Positions 26,972 through 36,139 of a stretch of DNA of 64,000 bases are shown here, in pieces. This DNA comes from an uncultured Clostridium sp. (GTDB lineage: Bacteria; Bacillota; Clostridia; Lachnospirales; Lachnospiraceae). Below the pieces are notes generated by a model that saw nothing but the letters and a program-made list of their open reading frames with translations, searched no databases and had not been told where the DNA came from. Every line of letters starts with the position of its first letter. The first letter of the stretch is position 1. Location: positions 1 through 64,000 of the forward strand of contig USJW01000004.1 in assembly GCA_900555045.1 (NCBI GenBank), in the 5' to 3' direction. The position numbers were made by a program, and so were the translations under genes.

Positions 26972-27700
26972 ATGGATCAGGGATTACAGTTGTCGGAGGA
27001 AGTGACCCGCAGTCTCTTAAAGGAGATTCGGACCGGCCGCTATTCGCAGCTCAAGAAGCTGCCCCCGGAGGTGGAGCTGGCCAGCCAGCTGGGCGTCAGC
27101 AGGACGTTACTTCGGGACTGTCTGGCAATTTTGGAGCGGGAGGGCTTTATCAGCCGCAAGCACGGCGTGGGGACGGTGATCAACAAGCACGTGCTCGAGG
27201 TGGAGACCCGCATGGATCTGGAAAAAGAATTTATGGATATGGTGGCGGACGCCGGTTATGTTTCCGAGATCGCAAGCGTGGAGGTGGAGCAGGTTCCTGC
27301 CAGCGCGCAGGTGGCGGAGAAGCTGAAGCTTGAGCCGGGGGAGCCGATCTTTTTGGTGTCCAGGCTGATCACCGCGGACAGGATGCCGGCGATCTACTGT
27401 GTGGACCACATCGGGCTTCGGCATTTAAAGACGGACGACTATGATTTGGACGAGCTGAAAAAACCGATTTTCTACTTTTTGGAAAAATACTGCGGGGAGA
27501 CGGTGTACATGGACTTAACCGAGGTGCGCGCCGTGGCCGCGGATGAGCAGTTGGCAAAGGTGTTTCAGACGAGCACCGGGACGCCGTTACTTTTCATGGA
27601 TGAAGTGGGATACAATTTTGGAGGGGAGCCGGTTCTCATGTCGAAGGAATACTACATGGATGGAATTTTAAAGCACACGGTGATGCGCAAAAAAATATAG
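26972..27700 (+). CDS. GntR-family regulator with UTRA domain (purine regulon)
   Basis: 242 aa. The N-terminal GntR winged helix (residues 5-70) has LKEIRTGRYSQLKKLPPEVELASQLGVSRTLLRDCLAILEREGFISRKHGVGTVI, though the full motif is split across helices. The C-terminal UTRA-like effector domain (about 85-240) includes AEKLKLEPGEPIFLVSRLI and PLLFMDEVGYN. ATG 26972 has GGAGGAG 4 bases upstream; the open frame from 26948 is not favoured. Located between ade and the purine oxidation operon, it likely senses a purine or related effector. Confidence 0.9.
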   Translation: MDQGLQLSEEVTRSLLKEIRTGRYSQLKKLPPEVELASQLGVSRTLLRDCLAILEREGFISRKHGVGTVINKHVLEVETRMDLEKEFMDMVADAGYVSEIASVEVEQVPASAQVAEKLKLEPGEPIFLVSRLITADRMPAIYCVDHIGLRHLKTDDYDLDELKKPIFYFLEKYCGETVYMDLTEVRAVAADEQLAKVFQTSTGTPLLFMDEVGYNFGGEPVLMSKEYYMDGILKHTVMRKKI

Positions 27701-27745
27701 GTCGGCAGGAAATTTGCCGGCAGAGGGAAGTTTTTAGTGAATGGG

Positions 27746-27780
27746 TTCATATTCCACATGAAAGCGCGTGGACATATAAT
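27746..27780 (+). promoter_or_regulatory. possible xdh operon promoter with inverted repeat at -35
   Basis: TATAAT at 27775-27780 has no consensus -35. Instead the inverted repeat TTCAT-N7-ATGAA (27746-27762) occupies that position, which would suit an activator-dependent promoter. The AGGTAnTACCT motif is not seen here. No purine-riboswitch core is present in the 177-base leader. Confidence 0.4.
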
Positions 27781-27877
27781 TTCGCTGGAAACTTCTTTTC
27801 TTTGGGCATATCCGCAGCGGACAATTTCTGGAGAGAAAGGGCGGCCGTTTTCGGGCGCCGGAAGGGAGTGTACTTAG

Positions 27878-30001
27878 ATGGCTGAAAACTATGTGGGCAG
27901 AGGACTTGGCCGGAGCGAGGGCATGGACAAGGCCGCGGGCCGTGCGATGTTCGCCGGGGATTACCGGGAGGAGGGCATGCTGGAGCTGGCTCTGGTGCGG
28001 TCCCCGGTAAGCCATGGGGTGATCGAGGAGCTGGACTTCTCGGCGCTCCCCGAGGACGTGCTGGTGTTCACGGCGAAGGACCTGGCGGCCAACGTGGTGG
28101 AGGACGTGATCGAGGACCAGCCGGTGCTGGCGGAGGAACGGGTGCGGTTTCTCGGCGAGCCGGTGGCCATCGTGGCGGCGGACACCAGGGAGCGGGCGAA
28201 GGAGGCTGCAAAGCTGGCGCGGGTGAAGGTGAAACCGCTGCCGGTGGTGCGGGACGTGGCGGACGCTGCCAACCCGGAGTTCCCGGCCCTCCACGAGAAG
28301 GGAAACCTGCTGGTGGATTTTGAGAACGAGAAGGGCTCCGTCGAGGATGGATTTGCAGAGAGCGACCTGATCCTGGAGCAGGACTTTGAGACGCCGGTGC
28401 AGGATCACGGGTACATGGAGCCGGAGGCCTGCTTTGCCCGGGTGGACGAGGACGGGAGGCTCTTGGCCTACACCTCCACCCAGAACGTGTTCCACGACCA
28501 CCGGATGATCTGCCGCGCGCTGGGGCTTCCCAAGGAGCAGGTTCGGGTCACGGCGGCCACGGTGGGAGGCGGATTTGGCGGAAAGGACGGCAACACGGCG
28601 CAGATATTCGCCGCGGCAGTGGCCTGGCTCACCAAGCGCCCGGCCCGGCTGGTGTTTGACCGCAGGGAGTCCCTTGAGACCAGCTACAAGCGTCACGGGG
28701 TGCGCATGCATGTGAAGCTTGGCTTCTCGAGGGAGGGAAAGATCCTGGCCTTCGACGGGACCGGGGATCTGGACACCGGGGCCTACGCGGGGCTTGGCCC
28801 GGCGGTGCTGGGGCTGTTCACGGAGCACTTTGCGGGCCCCTACGAGATTCCAAACGTGCGGATCAAGAGCCGACTGTACTACACCAACAAGCCGGTGGCC
28901 CACGCCATGCGCGGCTTCGGGGCGCCCCAGGGGGCCTTTGCCACGGAGACGCTGATCAACCGGGCCGCCGCCAGGCTGGGGATCGACCCCATCGAGATCC
29001 GGATGATCAACGCACTGGAGACGGGAGCTTACGGCGCCCTGGGGCAGAAGATGGAGCACTGCGTGGACTTTAAGGGCGCGCTGGCGCTGATCCGGGAGTC
29101 GGATCTCTGGAGGAGCCGGGAGACGAACACGGATCCAAACATCGGTTACGGGATCGCGGGCGGACATTTGAGCTGCGGGCTGGGAAAGAACATTCCGGAC
29201 ACGGCCAGCGTGGCGGTGGAGGAGCCGGAAGAAGGATTCTACCGCATCCGCATCGGCTTCGTGGACATCGGCCAGGGCAGCCGGACCGCCCTGTGGGCCA
29301 TGGCGGCCGACGCGCTGGGGACGGATATGGACCACATCGAGCTGATCATGGCCGACACGGACCGGACCATGGACTGCGGCTCCACCGCGGGGTCCCGCTC
29401 CACCTTCATCGCCGGGAACGCCCTGCTTGCGGCCATCCGCCAGTTTAAGGGACAGAAGGATGGCGGAAAATTGGAGGGGGCCATCACCGGGGAGGCGTCC
29501 TTCCCCGAGTCCTCCAAGGCCTTTGCCACCGCGGGCTTCCCCCACGCCATGTACACCTTCATCGCCCAGGCGGTGAAGCTTAAGCTGGACCCGGTGACGG
29601 GAAATGTGGTCCTGCTGGACGTGGCCGCTGCCACCGAGGCGGGGCGGATTATCAACCCCCTGTCCATGGCGGGTCAGATCCAGGGCGGCGTGGCCATGTC
29701 CATCGGCTACGCGCTGGGGGAGAACTGCATGTTCGAGGACGGGAGACTGCTAAACGCCGATTTTTCCACGTACCTCATGCCCACCGCCATGGACGTGCCC
29801 CACATTGCCAGCTACCATGTGGACGCCTACGAGGCGGACGGCCCCATGGGAGTGAAGGGGGCGGCGGAGGTATCCACCGTGTCCATCGCCCCGGCCATGA
29901 ACGGGGCCATAGAGCAGATATCCGGGGCACAGCTCAACAGCCTGCCCTTCGATATAAATAAAATCTTACAAGCAATGGAAAACAAGGAGGAGAACAGATG
30001 A
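27878..30001 (+). CDS. xdhA: xanthine dehydrogenase-family molybdenum-binding subunit
   Basis: 707 aa large subunit of a xanthine/purine hydroxylase. The N-terminal domain begins GRGLGRSEGMDKAAGRAMFAGDY. The molybdopterin-binding loop GGGFGGKDG is at about 229-237 and MRGFGAPQ follows near 345. The catalytic Glu is E664 in KGAAEVS, where family members usually read KGxGE. A Mo-hydroxylase normally needs FAD and 2Fe-2S subunits, and these are encoded 5 kb downstream at 35288-36597. Its last codon overlaps the BMP lipoprotein start (ATGA), directly coupling enzyme and importer. The exact purine substrate (xanthine, hypoxanthine or other) is inferred. Confidence 0.92.
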   Translation: MAENYVGRGLGRSEGMDKAAGRAMFAGDYREEGMLELALVRSPVSHGVIEELDFSALPEDVLVFTAKDLAANVVEDVIEDQPVLAEERVRFLGEPVAIVAADTRERAKEAAKLARVKVKPLPVVRDVADAANPEFPALHEKGNLLVDFENEKGSVEDGFAESDLILEQDFETPVQDHGYMEPEACFARVDEDGRLLAYTSTQNVFHDHRMICRALGLPKEQVRVTAATVGGGFGGKDGNTAQIFAAAVAWLTKRPARLVFDRRESLETSYKRHGVRMHVKLGFSREGKILAFDGTGDLDTGAYAGLGPAVLGLFTEHFAGPYEIPNVRIKSRLYYTNKPVAHAMRGFGAPQGAFATETLINRAAARLGIDPIEIRMINALETGAYGALGQKMEHCVDFKGALALIRESDLWRSRETNTDPNIGYGIAGGHLSCGLGKNIPDTASVAVEEPEEGFYRIRIGFVDIGQGSRTALWAMAADALGTDMDHIELIMADTDRTMDCGSTAGSRSTFIAGNALLAAIRQFKGQKDGGKLEGAITGEASFPESSKAFATAGFPHAMYTFIAQAVKLKLDPVTGNVVLLDVAAATEAGRIINPLSMAGQIQGGVAMSIGYALGENCMFEDGRLLNADFSTYLMPTAMDVPHIASYHVDAYEADGPMGVKGAAEVSTVSIAPAMNGAIEQISGAQLNSLPFDINKILQAMENKEENR

Positions 30002-31122
30002 GAAAGAGTGCAAGGATTCTGGCGGCCGCGATGGCAGCGGTCATGATGCTTACGGCCTGTGGTTCCGGCAGCGGAAGGGCCACCACGGCGGCTCCGGCGG
30101 CGGACACCAAAGCGGCGGACGCCAAGGAGGAGACCAAGGCGGCTGAGAGCAGTGCAGTTGAGGGCGAGAAGGCCGGCAAGGAGGGCGTCTTAAAGGTGGC
30201 GCTGATTCTTCCCGGAAAGAAGGATGACGTGTCCTTCAACCAGGCCATGTTCCAGGGCATGCAGAAGTATGCGGACGCCCACAAGGACGAGATCGATTTA
30301 AAGATTGTGGAGAACGTTTACGAGGTGGCTGACATTGAGCCCGCGCTGATGGACTTCGCGGACCAGGGCTACGACGTGGTGTTCGGCCACGGCTTCCAGT
30401 TTATGGAACCCATCGTCAAGGTGGCTCCCAACTACCCGGACACGGATTTCCTTCTGGGAACCGGATACAAGTCGGTTGACAACTCCGCCATCTACGATGT
30501 GGAGTTGGAGAGCGGCGGCTACCTGATGGGCGTGATCGCGGCGCTGGCAACCCAGTCCAACAAGATCGGCGTTGTGGGCGGAGCGGACGCTTCCGAGATC
30601 TTCCGCGGCCACGAGGGCTTCAAGATGGGCGCTAAGTCCGTGAACCCCGACATTGAGATCCAGGAGGTTTACACCGGCGACTGGACCGACACGGCCGGCG
30701 CGAAGGAAGCGGCTGTGGGAATGTACGACTCCGGCGTGGACGTGATCTGGCATTCCGGCGACGGAATCGGCCTGGGCGTTGTGCAGGCTGCCGCTGAGAA
30801 GGATATGTACTGCCTGGGAAACGTAGCGGATCAGACCTCTTTAGCTGAGAAGAACGTGCTCTCCGGCGTGGTGTACCAGTGGGAGGCCGTGATCGCGGGC
30901 ATCTTCGACGACATCCGAAGCGGAAGCTTTACCGGACGCCAGGAGGCGGACCGCTTCTACTGGATCAACGCGGAGAACGAGGGCTTAAACTACGCGCCCA
31001 TCAACGATCCCAAGGGATGGCTGACCGACGAGGACAAGGCACAGATCGAGGACACCTTTAAGAAGCTTCAGGCCGGTGAAATCGAGATTCCGGAGTTCAA
31101 GCAGGGCGAGGCGGCCAAATAG
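29998..31122 (+). CDS. BMP-family nucleoside-binding lipoprotein (PnrA-like)
   Basis: 374 aa substrate-binding protein. The signal peptide has lipobox LTAC (Cys21), then an Ala/Lys/Glu-rich tether to about residue 60. A BMP/PnrA domain follows with VALILPGKKDDVSFNQAMFQGM, DVVFGHGFQFMEPI, GVVGGADASEIFRGHEGFKMGA and VDVIWHSGDGIGLGV. The family binds purine nucleosides, or possibly free purines. It begins inside the xdhA stop codon (ATGA), and a hairpin in the following 112-base gap could protect its transcript, giving the excess of binding protein ABC importers need. Confidence 0.92.
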   Translation: MRKSARILAAAMAAVMMLTACGSGSGRATTAAPAADTKAADAKEETKAAESSAVEGEKAGKEGVLKVALILPGKKDDVSFNQAMFQGMQKYADAHKDEIDLKIVENVYEVADIEPALMDFADQGYDVVFGHGFQFMEPIVKVAPNYPDTDFLLGTGYKSVDNSAIYDVELESGGYLMGVIAALATQSNKIGVVGGADASEIFRGHEGFKMGAKSVNPDIEIQEVYTGDWTDTAGAKEAAVGMYDSGVDVIWHSGDGIGLGVVQAAAEKDMYCLGNVADQTSLAEKNVLSGVVYQWEAVIAGIFDDIRSGSFTGRQEADRFYWINAENEGLNYAPINDPKGWLTDEDKAQIEDTFKKLQAGEIEIPEFKQGEAAK

Positions 31123-31163
31123 GCTTGCCGGACCTAAGGCTACGCAAATAATCTGCCGGGGAC

Positions 31164-31187
31164 GGGCGGCGGGGTGACTTGCCGCCC
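31164..31187. repeat. hairpin between binding protein and ATPase genes
   Basis: GGGCGGC pairs with GCCGCCC around a 10-nt loop, with a smaller GGGCA/TGCCC hairpin and TTTT just after (to about 31214). It probably gives partial termination or 3' protection inside the operon. Confidence 0.5.
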
Positions 31188-31234
31188 GCCCCATATGGGC
31201 ATTGCCCGTGTTTTAATTCAGGAGGTCTGCATAT

Positions 31235-32752
31235 ATGGAAGCATTAGCAGTGGAGATGCGCAATATAACGAAAATATTCGGCGGTGTGAAGGCCAACGAC
31301 AGTGTGAACTTCTGTCTGCGGTCCGGCTCCATACACGGCCTGCTGGGAGAGAACGGCGCAGGTAAGACTACGCTGATGAACATTCTTTACGGCCTTTACC
31401 GCCAGGAGGAGGGAGAGATCCTGATCCGCGGGAAAAAGGAGGAGATTTCATCGCCAATCAAAGCAATTTCTTTGGGAATCGGCATGGTGCACCAGCACTT
31501 CATGCTGGCCCGGTCCCTGACCGTTGTGGAGAACGTGATGCTTGGGCGCAAGTCCAGGAAGGGCATTCTGCTCGACACGAAGGAGACGGCGGACGAGCTT
31601 CTGGCTCTGGCCGGGCGGTATAAGATGAAGGTGGACCCCTACGCCAAGGTCTGGCAGCTGTCCGTGGGAGAGCAGCAGCGGGTGGAGATCCTGACGGCCA
31701 TCTACCAGGGGGCCGACATCCTGATTCTGGACGAGCCCACGGCGGTGCTGACGCCTCAGGAGACGGAGGTGCTCTTTGAGACGCTGCGGCACATGAAGGA
31801 GGACGGAAAATCCATCATCCTGATCACCCACAAGCTGGAAGAGATTATTTCGATTGTCGATGAAGTGACGGTCCTCAGGGACGGAAAGCTGATCGGCTCC
31901 CGCATGGCGGGGCCGGACATGACCAAGGAGGAGCTGACCCGCATGATGGTGGGCCGGGACGTGCTGTTTGACTTCGCAAAGCCCGAGCGGGAGCCGGGGG
32001 CGGTGAAGCTGGCCATCGAGGGGATCTGCGCCAGAAATGACAAGGATTACCCGGCCCTCACGGATTTCTCGCTGGACATCCGCCAGGGGGAGATTGTGGG
32101 CCTAGCAGGTGTGGACGGAAACGGACAGCGGGAGCTGTGCGAGGTGATCACCGGGCTCAGGGAGGCGGACAAGGGCGCCCTCAAGATGGACGGGGAGGAC
32201 ATGACGAACCGCCCGCCGGTGTTTTACATACGAAAGGGCATCGCCCACATCCCGGAGGACCGCCACACCACGGGACTGGCGCTCAAGTGGAGCTTAAAGC
32301 GCAACCTGGTGATCAAGGCTTTCGGCAGGGAGCCCTTCTCCCGCCGCGGCTTTATCAGCCAGAAGACCATCGACGCGTTCTGGGAGAAGGCCAGGGCGGA
32401 GTACCAGATCAAGGCAGCCTCCGGGGACGAGCAAGCCAGAAGCCTCTCCGGCGGAAACCAGCAGAAGGTGATTTTGGCCAGAGAGCTGGCGGAGCATCCC
32501 CATGTGGTGGTGGCCAACCAGCCCACCAGAGGGCTGGACATCGGCGCGTCGGAGTACGTGCGCCAGAAGCTTTTGGACGCCAGAAACGAGGGCTGCGCGG
32601 TGTTGCTCATCTCCGCGGACCTGGAGGAGATTTTGCAGCTGTCGGACCGGATCGCGGTGATCTATGACGGCCGCCTGATGGGCGTGCTGCCCAGAGGCGC
32701 CTCGGTGGACGAGATCGGAAGCCTGATGATGGGAAAGCAGAAGGAGGCATGA
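31235..32752 (+). CDS. nucleoside ABC transporter ATP-binding protein (two ABC domains)
   Basis: 505 aa tandem ATPase of the sugar/nucleoside (RbsA/NupO-like) class. The first domain has Walker A GENGAGKTT (about 36-44), signature LSVGEQQRVEIL and Walker B ILILDEPTAVL. The second has the degenerate GVDGNGQRE in place of Walker A, with LSGGNQQKVILAREL and the family QPTRGLDIGA. Only the first site is therefore fully canonical, as usual for this class. GGAGG precedes the ATG. It pairs with the two permeases immediately downstream and the BMP protein upstream. Confidence 0.94.
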   Translation: MEALAVEMRNITKIFGGVKANDSVNFCLRSGSIHGLLGENGAGKTTLMNILYGLYRQEEGEILIRGKKEEISSPIKAISLGIGMVHQHFMLARSLTVVENVMLGRKSRKGILLDTKETADELLALAGRYKMKVDPYAKVWQLSVGEQQRVEILTAIYQGADILILDEPTAVLTPQETEVLFETLRHMKEDGKSIILITHKLEEIISIVDEVTVLRDGKLIGSRMAGPDMTKEELTRMMVGRDVLFDFAKPEREPGAVKLAIEGICARNDKDYPALTDFSLDIRQGEIVGLAGVDGNGQRELCEVITGLREADKGALKMDGEDMTNRPPVFYIRKGIAHIPEDRHTTGLALKWSLKRNLVIKAFGREPFSRRGFISQKTIDAFWEKARAEYQIKAASGDEQARSLSGGNQQKVILARELAEHPHVVVANQPTRGLDIGASEYVRQKLLDARNEGCAVLLISADLEEILQLSDRIAVIYDGRLMGVLPRGASVDEIGSLMMGKQKEA

Positions 32753-32759
32753 GAAGAGC

Positions 32760-33818
32760 ATGGGAAATAAACTGAAAAACGCCGCCGGCGAGGTGTTCGC
32801 CGCCGCGCTCACCATTGTGATCGCTCTGGCCATCGGCGCGGTGCTCGTGAGCCTTTCCGGAAACGATCCGGTGGAGGCATATCAGACGCTGTTTCGGGGC
32901 GCATTCGGCTCCAAGCAGCGCATCTCGGAAGTGTTTGTAAAGATGGTTCCCTTATGTATGATGGCGTTTGGAACCAGCGTGGCCTTCAAGGCCCAGCTCT
33001 GGAATATCGGCGGCAACGGTCAGTTCATCCTGGGCGCCATAGCGGCCATCCTGCCGGGGCTGTACTTAAATCTGCCGCCGGTGATTCTCCTGCCGCTCTC
33101 CATCCTGTGCGGCATGTTAGGCGGCGCGGTGTGGGCGGGTATCGCCGCGGTGTTAAAGGTGCGCTTTAGCGCCAACGAGGTGATCACCACCCTGATGCTC
33201 AACTACATCGCCACCTATTTTCTGGCGTTTTTGGTCCACGGGCCCATGAAGGACCCGGTGGGCGGGGATTTCCCCCAGTCGCCCAACATCGCAGAGGCCC
33301 TGCGGCTGCCGCTGTTCTCCGACCGGCTTCGCATCCACGGGGGAATCTTTGTGGGAATCCTGGTGGTGATTGTGATGCTGTTTTTCTGGAAGACGGTCCT
33401 GGGGTACCGCATTGACCTGGCGGGCCAGGGCGAGAAGGTGGCCACCTACTCGGGCATGAACGTGAAGCGCACGGTAGTGATCACCATGATGATCTCCGGC
33501 GCGCTGACGGGACTTGCTGGCTGGAACGAGATCTACGGCGTGCAGTACCGCCTGTTGGAGGGCGTCGCCAGCGGCTACGGGGAGATCGCGGTGGTGATCG
33601 CCCTTCTGGGAAGCTTGAACCCGGTGGGAATCGTGATCGCGGGATTCTTCTTCTCCGCGCTGATGGTGGGCGGCGCGACCATGCAGCGCATGACCGATGT
33701 GCCGTACTCCATCGTGGACATTATACAGGGCCTGGTGATCGTGTTCATCATCGCCCGCACCACCTTAAATCTCACAGGGGTGAAAAACTGGATCGGAAGG
33801 AGGCTTCGCCATGCTTAA
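32760..33818 (+). CDS. nucleoside ABC transporter permease 1
   Basis: 352 aa BPD_transp_2 (RbsC/LivH-like) permease with eight to ten hydrophobic segments. NIGGNGQFILGAIAA and FSANEVITTLMLNYIATYFLAFL are the segments typical of NupP-type proteins. The coupling region has GEKVATYSGMNVKRTVV. It starts 8 bases after the ATPase stop and overlaps the second permease by 8 bases. Confidence 0.92.
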   Translation: MGNKLKNAAGEVFAAALTIVIALAIGAVLVSLSGNDPVEAYQTLFRGAFGSKQRISEVFVKMVPLCMMAFGTSVAFKAQLWNIGGNGQFILGAIAAILPGLYLNLPPVILLPLSILCGMLGGAVWAGIAAVLKVRFSANEVITTLMLNYIATYFLAFLVHGPMKDPVGGDFPQSPNIAEALRLPLFSDRLRIHGGIFVGILVVIVMLFFWKTVLGYRIDLAGQGEKVATYSGMNVKRTVVITMMISGALTGLAGWNEIYGVQYRLLEGVASGYGEIAVVIALLGSLNPVGIVIAGFFFSALMVGGATMQRMTDVPYSIVDIIQGLVIVFIIARTTLNLTGVKNWIGRRLRHA

Positions 33819-34755
33819 CAATATATTTACCGTCGGCTTTCTGGTGAGCCTTTTGGCCAGCACAGTCCGCCTGGCAACCCCCATCTTGCTCCCGGCCTTA
33901 GGCCAGCTCTACACCCAGAGGGCCGGAATCTTAAACCTGGGCGTGGAGGGGACCATGACCATGGGCGCGGTCACCGGCTTTGCCGCGGCGTTCATGACCG
34001 GCAGCCTCTGGACCGGCGTGCTGGCGGGAATTTTGACCGGCGTGCTCTGGAGCACGGTGATGGCCTGGCTTTCCGTGACCATGCGGGCCAACCAGGTGAT
34101 CGCGGGCACCGCCCTCAATATCCTGGGAGGCGGCGCGGCGGTGTACATCTACCGTGTGATCTTCGGAATCCAGAGCCTGCCGCCGCAGGTGACTCCCTTC
34201 GCGGCGGTGAACATTCCGGTGCTCTCCTCGATCCCGGTTATCGGACCCATATTTTTCCAACACAATATCTTAGTCTACTTGAGCTACCTGATGGCGGTGG
34301 TCACCTGGTTCATCCTGGAGAAGACCACCTTCGGCCTCAAGATCAAGGCAGTGGGTGAGAACCCCAGGGCCACGGATTCCAAGGGAATCAGCGTGGCGAA
34401 GACCCGCTACGCGGCGGTGCTCATCGGCGGCGCCTACGCCGGTGCGGCGGGGGCGTTCATGTCCATCGCGTACATGAACCTGTTCACGGAGGACATTATC
34501 AGTGGGCGCGGCTTTATCGCGGTGTCGGTGGTGGTGTTCGCGCGGTTCATGCCGTTTCGCGCCGTCTGGGGCGCGCTGCTGTTCGGCTTTGCCACGGCGC
34601 TGCAGATGCGCCTGCAGGCCCTGGGAATCAACATCGCCAACCAGCTGATGCTGATGCTTCCCTACGTGCTGACGATCCTGGCTCTGGTCACCGCCTCCAG
34701 GAAAGCTGAGTTTCCCAGCGCCTACACGGTGCCGTACTCGAGACTGGAGCGATGA
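33811..34755 (+). CDS. nucleoside ABC transporter permease 2
   Basis: 314 aa BPD_transp_2 permease with many hydrophobic segments. LTPILLPALGQLYTQRAGILNLGVEGTM-like sequence near residues 20-50 and ENPRATDSKGISVAKTRY in the cytoplasmic coupling loop are NupQ-type signatures. It overlaps permease 1 upstream by 8 bases and the small membrane-anchored gene downstream by ATGA. With permease 1 it forms the membrane channel of the importer. Confidence 0.92.
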   Translation: MLNNIFTVGFLVSLLASTVRLATPILLPALGQLYTQRAGILNLGVEGTMTMGAVTGFAAAFMTGSLWTGVLAGILTGVLWSTVMAWLSVTMRANQVIAGTALNILGGGAAVYIYRVIFGIQSLPPQVTPFAAVNIPVLSSIPVIGPIFFQHNILVYLSYLMAVVTWFILEKTTFGLKIKAVGENPRATDSKGISVAKTRYAAVLIGGAYAGAAGAFMSIAYMNLFTEDIISGRGFIAVSVVVFARFMPFRAVWGALLFGFATALQMRLQALGINIANQLMLMLPYVLTILALVTASRKAEFPSAYTVPYSRLER

Positions 34756-35282
34756 GTATGAGCATGAGGGGACGGGGACGGCGGCTGTTTGGCCTCGCTG
34801 CCGGTGCGGTCATTGTTTTAGCGCTTCTTCTGTGGGTGGTTCTGCCGCGTGAGGCGGGAAGAGTCAGGCCCTCCGAGGAGGAGGCGGTGAAGGCGGTGTG
34901 CGCCTTTGCGGAGGACTTAAATTACCATTATAAGGAGCCGGAGCGCCTGTACGACTACCTGACAAAGGACTTTAAAGCCCGGATGAGCCGGGAGGCGTTC
35001 GTCTCGGCATTCGAGAAGGAGCGCTCCTACCCGTATCTGACGCCGCTGTTCATCAACTACGAGTCCATCGAGATGGCGCAGGACAACCGGAGCGGGACCG
35101 CATTGTTCTCGCAGGCCGCCCGGCTTCCGGGGATGGTGTACCGGCTGCCTTTTGTGTACGAGGACGGGCGCTACAAGGTGATCGCCTTCGAGGACTTTGC
35201 GGACGGCAGCTATCTGGAAAAGTTTGACAAGCTGACCTATTCATTGGACAGCTATTTTGATACCACAGGTGAGGGGGATTGA
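34752..35282 (+). CDS. small membrane-anchored protein inside xdh operon, unknown
   Basis: 176 aa. A basic N-terminus (RGRGRRLF) leads into one hydrophobic segment (about 13-31), placing a 140-residue domain outside the membrane. The domain has EEAVKAVCAFAEDLNYHYKEPERLYDYLTKDFKARMS and GMVYRLPFVYEDGRYKVIAFEDF, resembling the general fold of DUF4878/NTF2-like lipoprotein domains; this is only a guess. It overlaps the permease stop (ATGA) and ends four bases into the xdhB region, so it is fully embedded in the operon. Such a conserved position argues for a role in the transport/oxidation system. Confidence 0.75.
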   Translation: MSMSMRGRGRRLFGLAAGAVIVLALLLWVVLPREAGRVRPSEEEAVKAVCAFAEDLNYHYKEPERLYDYLTKDFKARMSREAFVSAFEKERSYPYLTPLFINYESIEMAQDNRSGTALFSQAARLPGMVYRLPFVYEDGRYKVIAFEDFADGSYLEKFDKLTYSLDSYFDTTGEGD

Positions 35283-35287
35283 TTACG

Positions 35288-36139
35288 GTGTCGAATATGA
35301 TTCAGCCGGAGACATTTGAGGAGGCACTTCGGGCGCTGGCGGGAGAGAAGGCGATGGCCTGCGCCGGGGGAACCAACCTGTATGTGGACCGGAAACACGG
35401 AAAATATCTGGACAGGGATTATGTGAGCCTGGACCGTTTGGATGGGCTCCGGGATATCTGGGAGGACACGGAGGGGTGGAACATCGGGGCCATGGCAAAT
35501 TTTGCCGCTCTGGAGACCCTTGAGATTCCCTACGCCCAGGCGCTCTCCACCGCGGCCTCCATGGTGGGCGGGCCGCAGATCCGCAACCGAGGAACCATCG
35601 GCGGGAACATCATCTCCGCCTCGCCGGCCGCGGATTCGGTTCCGGTGCTTATGGCGTTAGACGCCCAGGTGCGCCTGGTGCGCTTTGGCGGGGAGGAGCG
35701 GCAGGTCCCCATCTGTGAGTTCATGGCAGGGCCCGGAAGGACGAATCTGCGGCCAGGAGAGCTTTTGACCCGGGTGGTGCTGCCGCCGAAGCAGGGCAGA
35801 TCCGTGTTCTACAAGGCGGGAAAGCGCAGCGCCATGGCCATCTCCGTGTGCAGCGCGGCGGTCTACATGGACTGTCTGGATGGGCGGATCGGGGAGATCG
35901 GCGTGGCCCTGGGTTCCGTGGCGCCCACCGCGGTTCGGGCGAGGCGGGCCGAGGCAGTGCTCCTCGGGAGCACCAGGGAGGACTTAAATGAGGCCTCCTT
36001 TAAGGAGCGCCTTAAGGAGGCGCTGATGGAGGACATTGCCCCCATCGACGATATCCGGGCAACGGCGGAGTACAGAAGGCGCATCGCCGGCCGCATGGTG
36101 CTCCATAATCTGACAGAGCTGTGGAGGTGTTTCGCATGA
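35288..36139 (+). CDS. xdhB: xanthine dehydrogenase-family FAD-binding subunit
   Basis: About 283 aa FAD subunit. AMACAGGTNLYVDRKHGK forms the first FAD-binding loop, and GPQIRNRGTIGGNIISASPAADSVPVLMAL is the family signature. The C-terminus carries the CO-dehydrogenase flavoprotein C-terminal fold (ALGSVAPTAVRARRAE). Start choice is uncertain: TTG 35279 overlaps the previous stop but has its AGGGGG only one base away, while GTG 35288 has it at 10 bases and is used here. ATG 35297 is also possible. Its stop overlaps the Fe-S subunit start. Confidence 0.92.
   Translation: MSNMIQPETFEEALRALAGEKAMACAGGTNLYVDRKHGKYLDRDYVSLDRLDGLRDIWEDTEGWNIGAMANFAALETLEIPYAQALSTAASMVGGPQIRNRGTIGGNIISASPAADSVPVLMALDAQVRLVRFGGEERQVPICEFMAGPGRTNLRPGELLTRVVLPPKQGRSVFYKAGKRSAMAISVCSAAVYMDCLDGRIGEIGVALGSVAPTAVRARRAEAVLLGSTREDLNEASFKERLKEALMEDIAPIDDIRATAEYRRRIAGRMVLHNLTELWRCFA

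Noticed and set aside
27701..27877. Possible purine riboswitch before xdhA
   Set aside because: The ATAAT-like segment is present but the conserved P2/P3 loops and the J2/3 and J3/1 core are not.
27734..29545. Long open frame (603 codons) on the minus strand opposite xdhA
   Set aside because: It lies antisense to a clear molybdenum hydroxylase, has no recognisable domain, and long antisense frames are expected in GC-rich genes with biased third positions.
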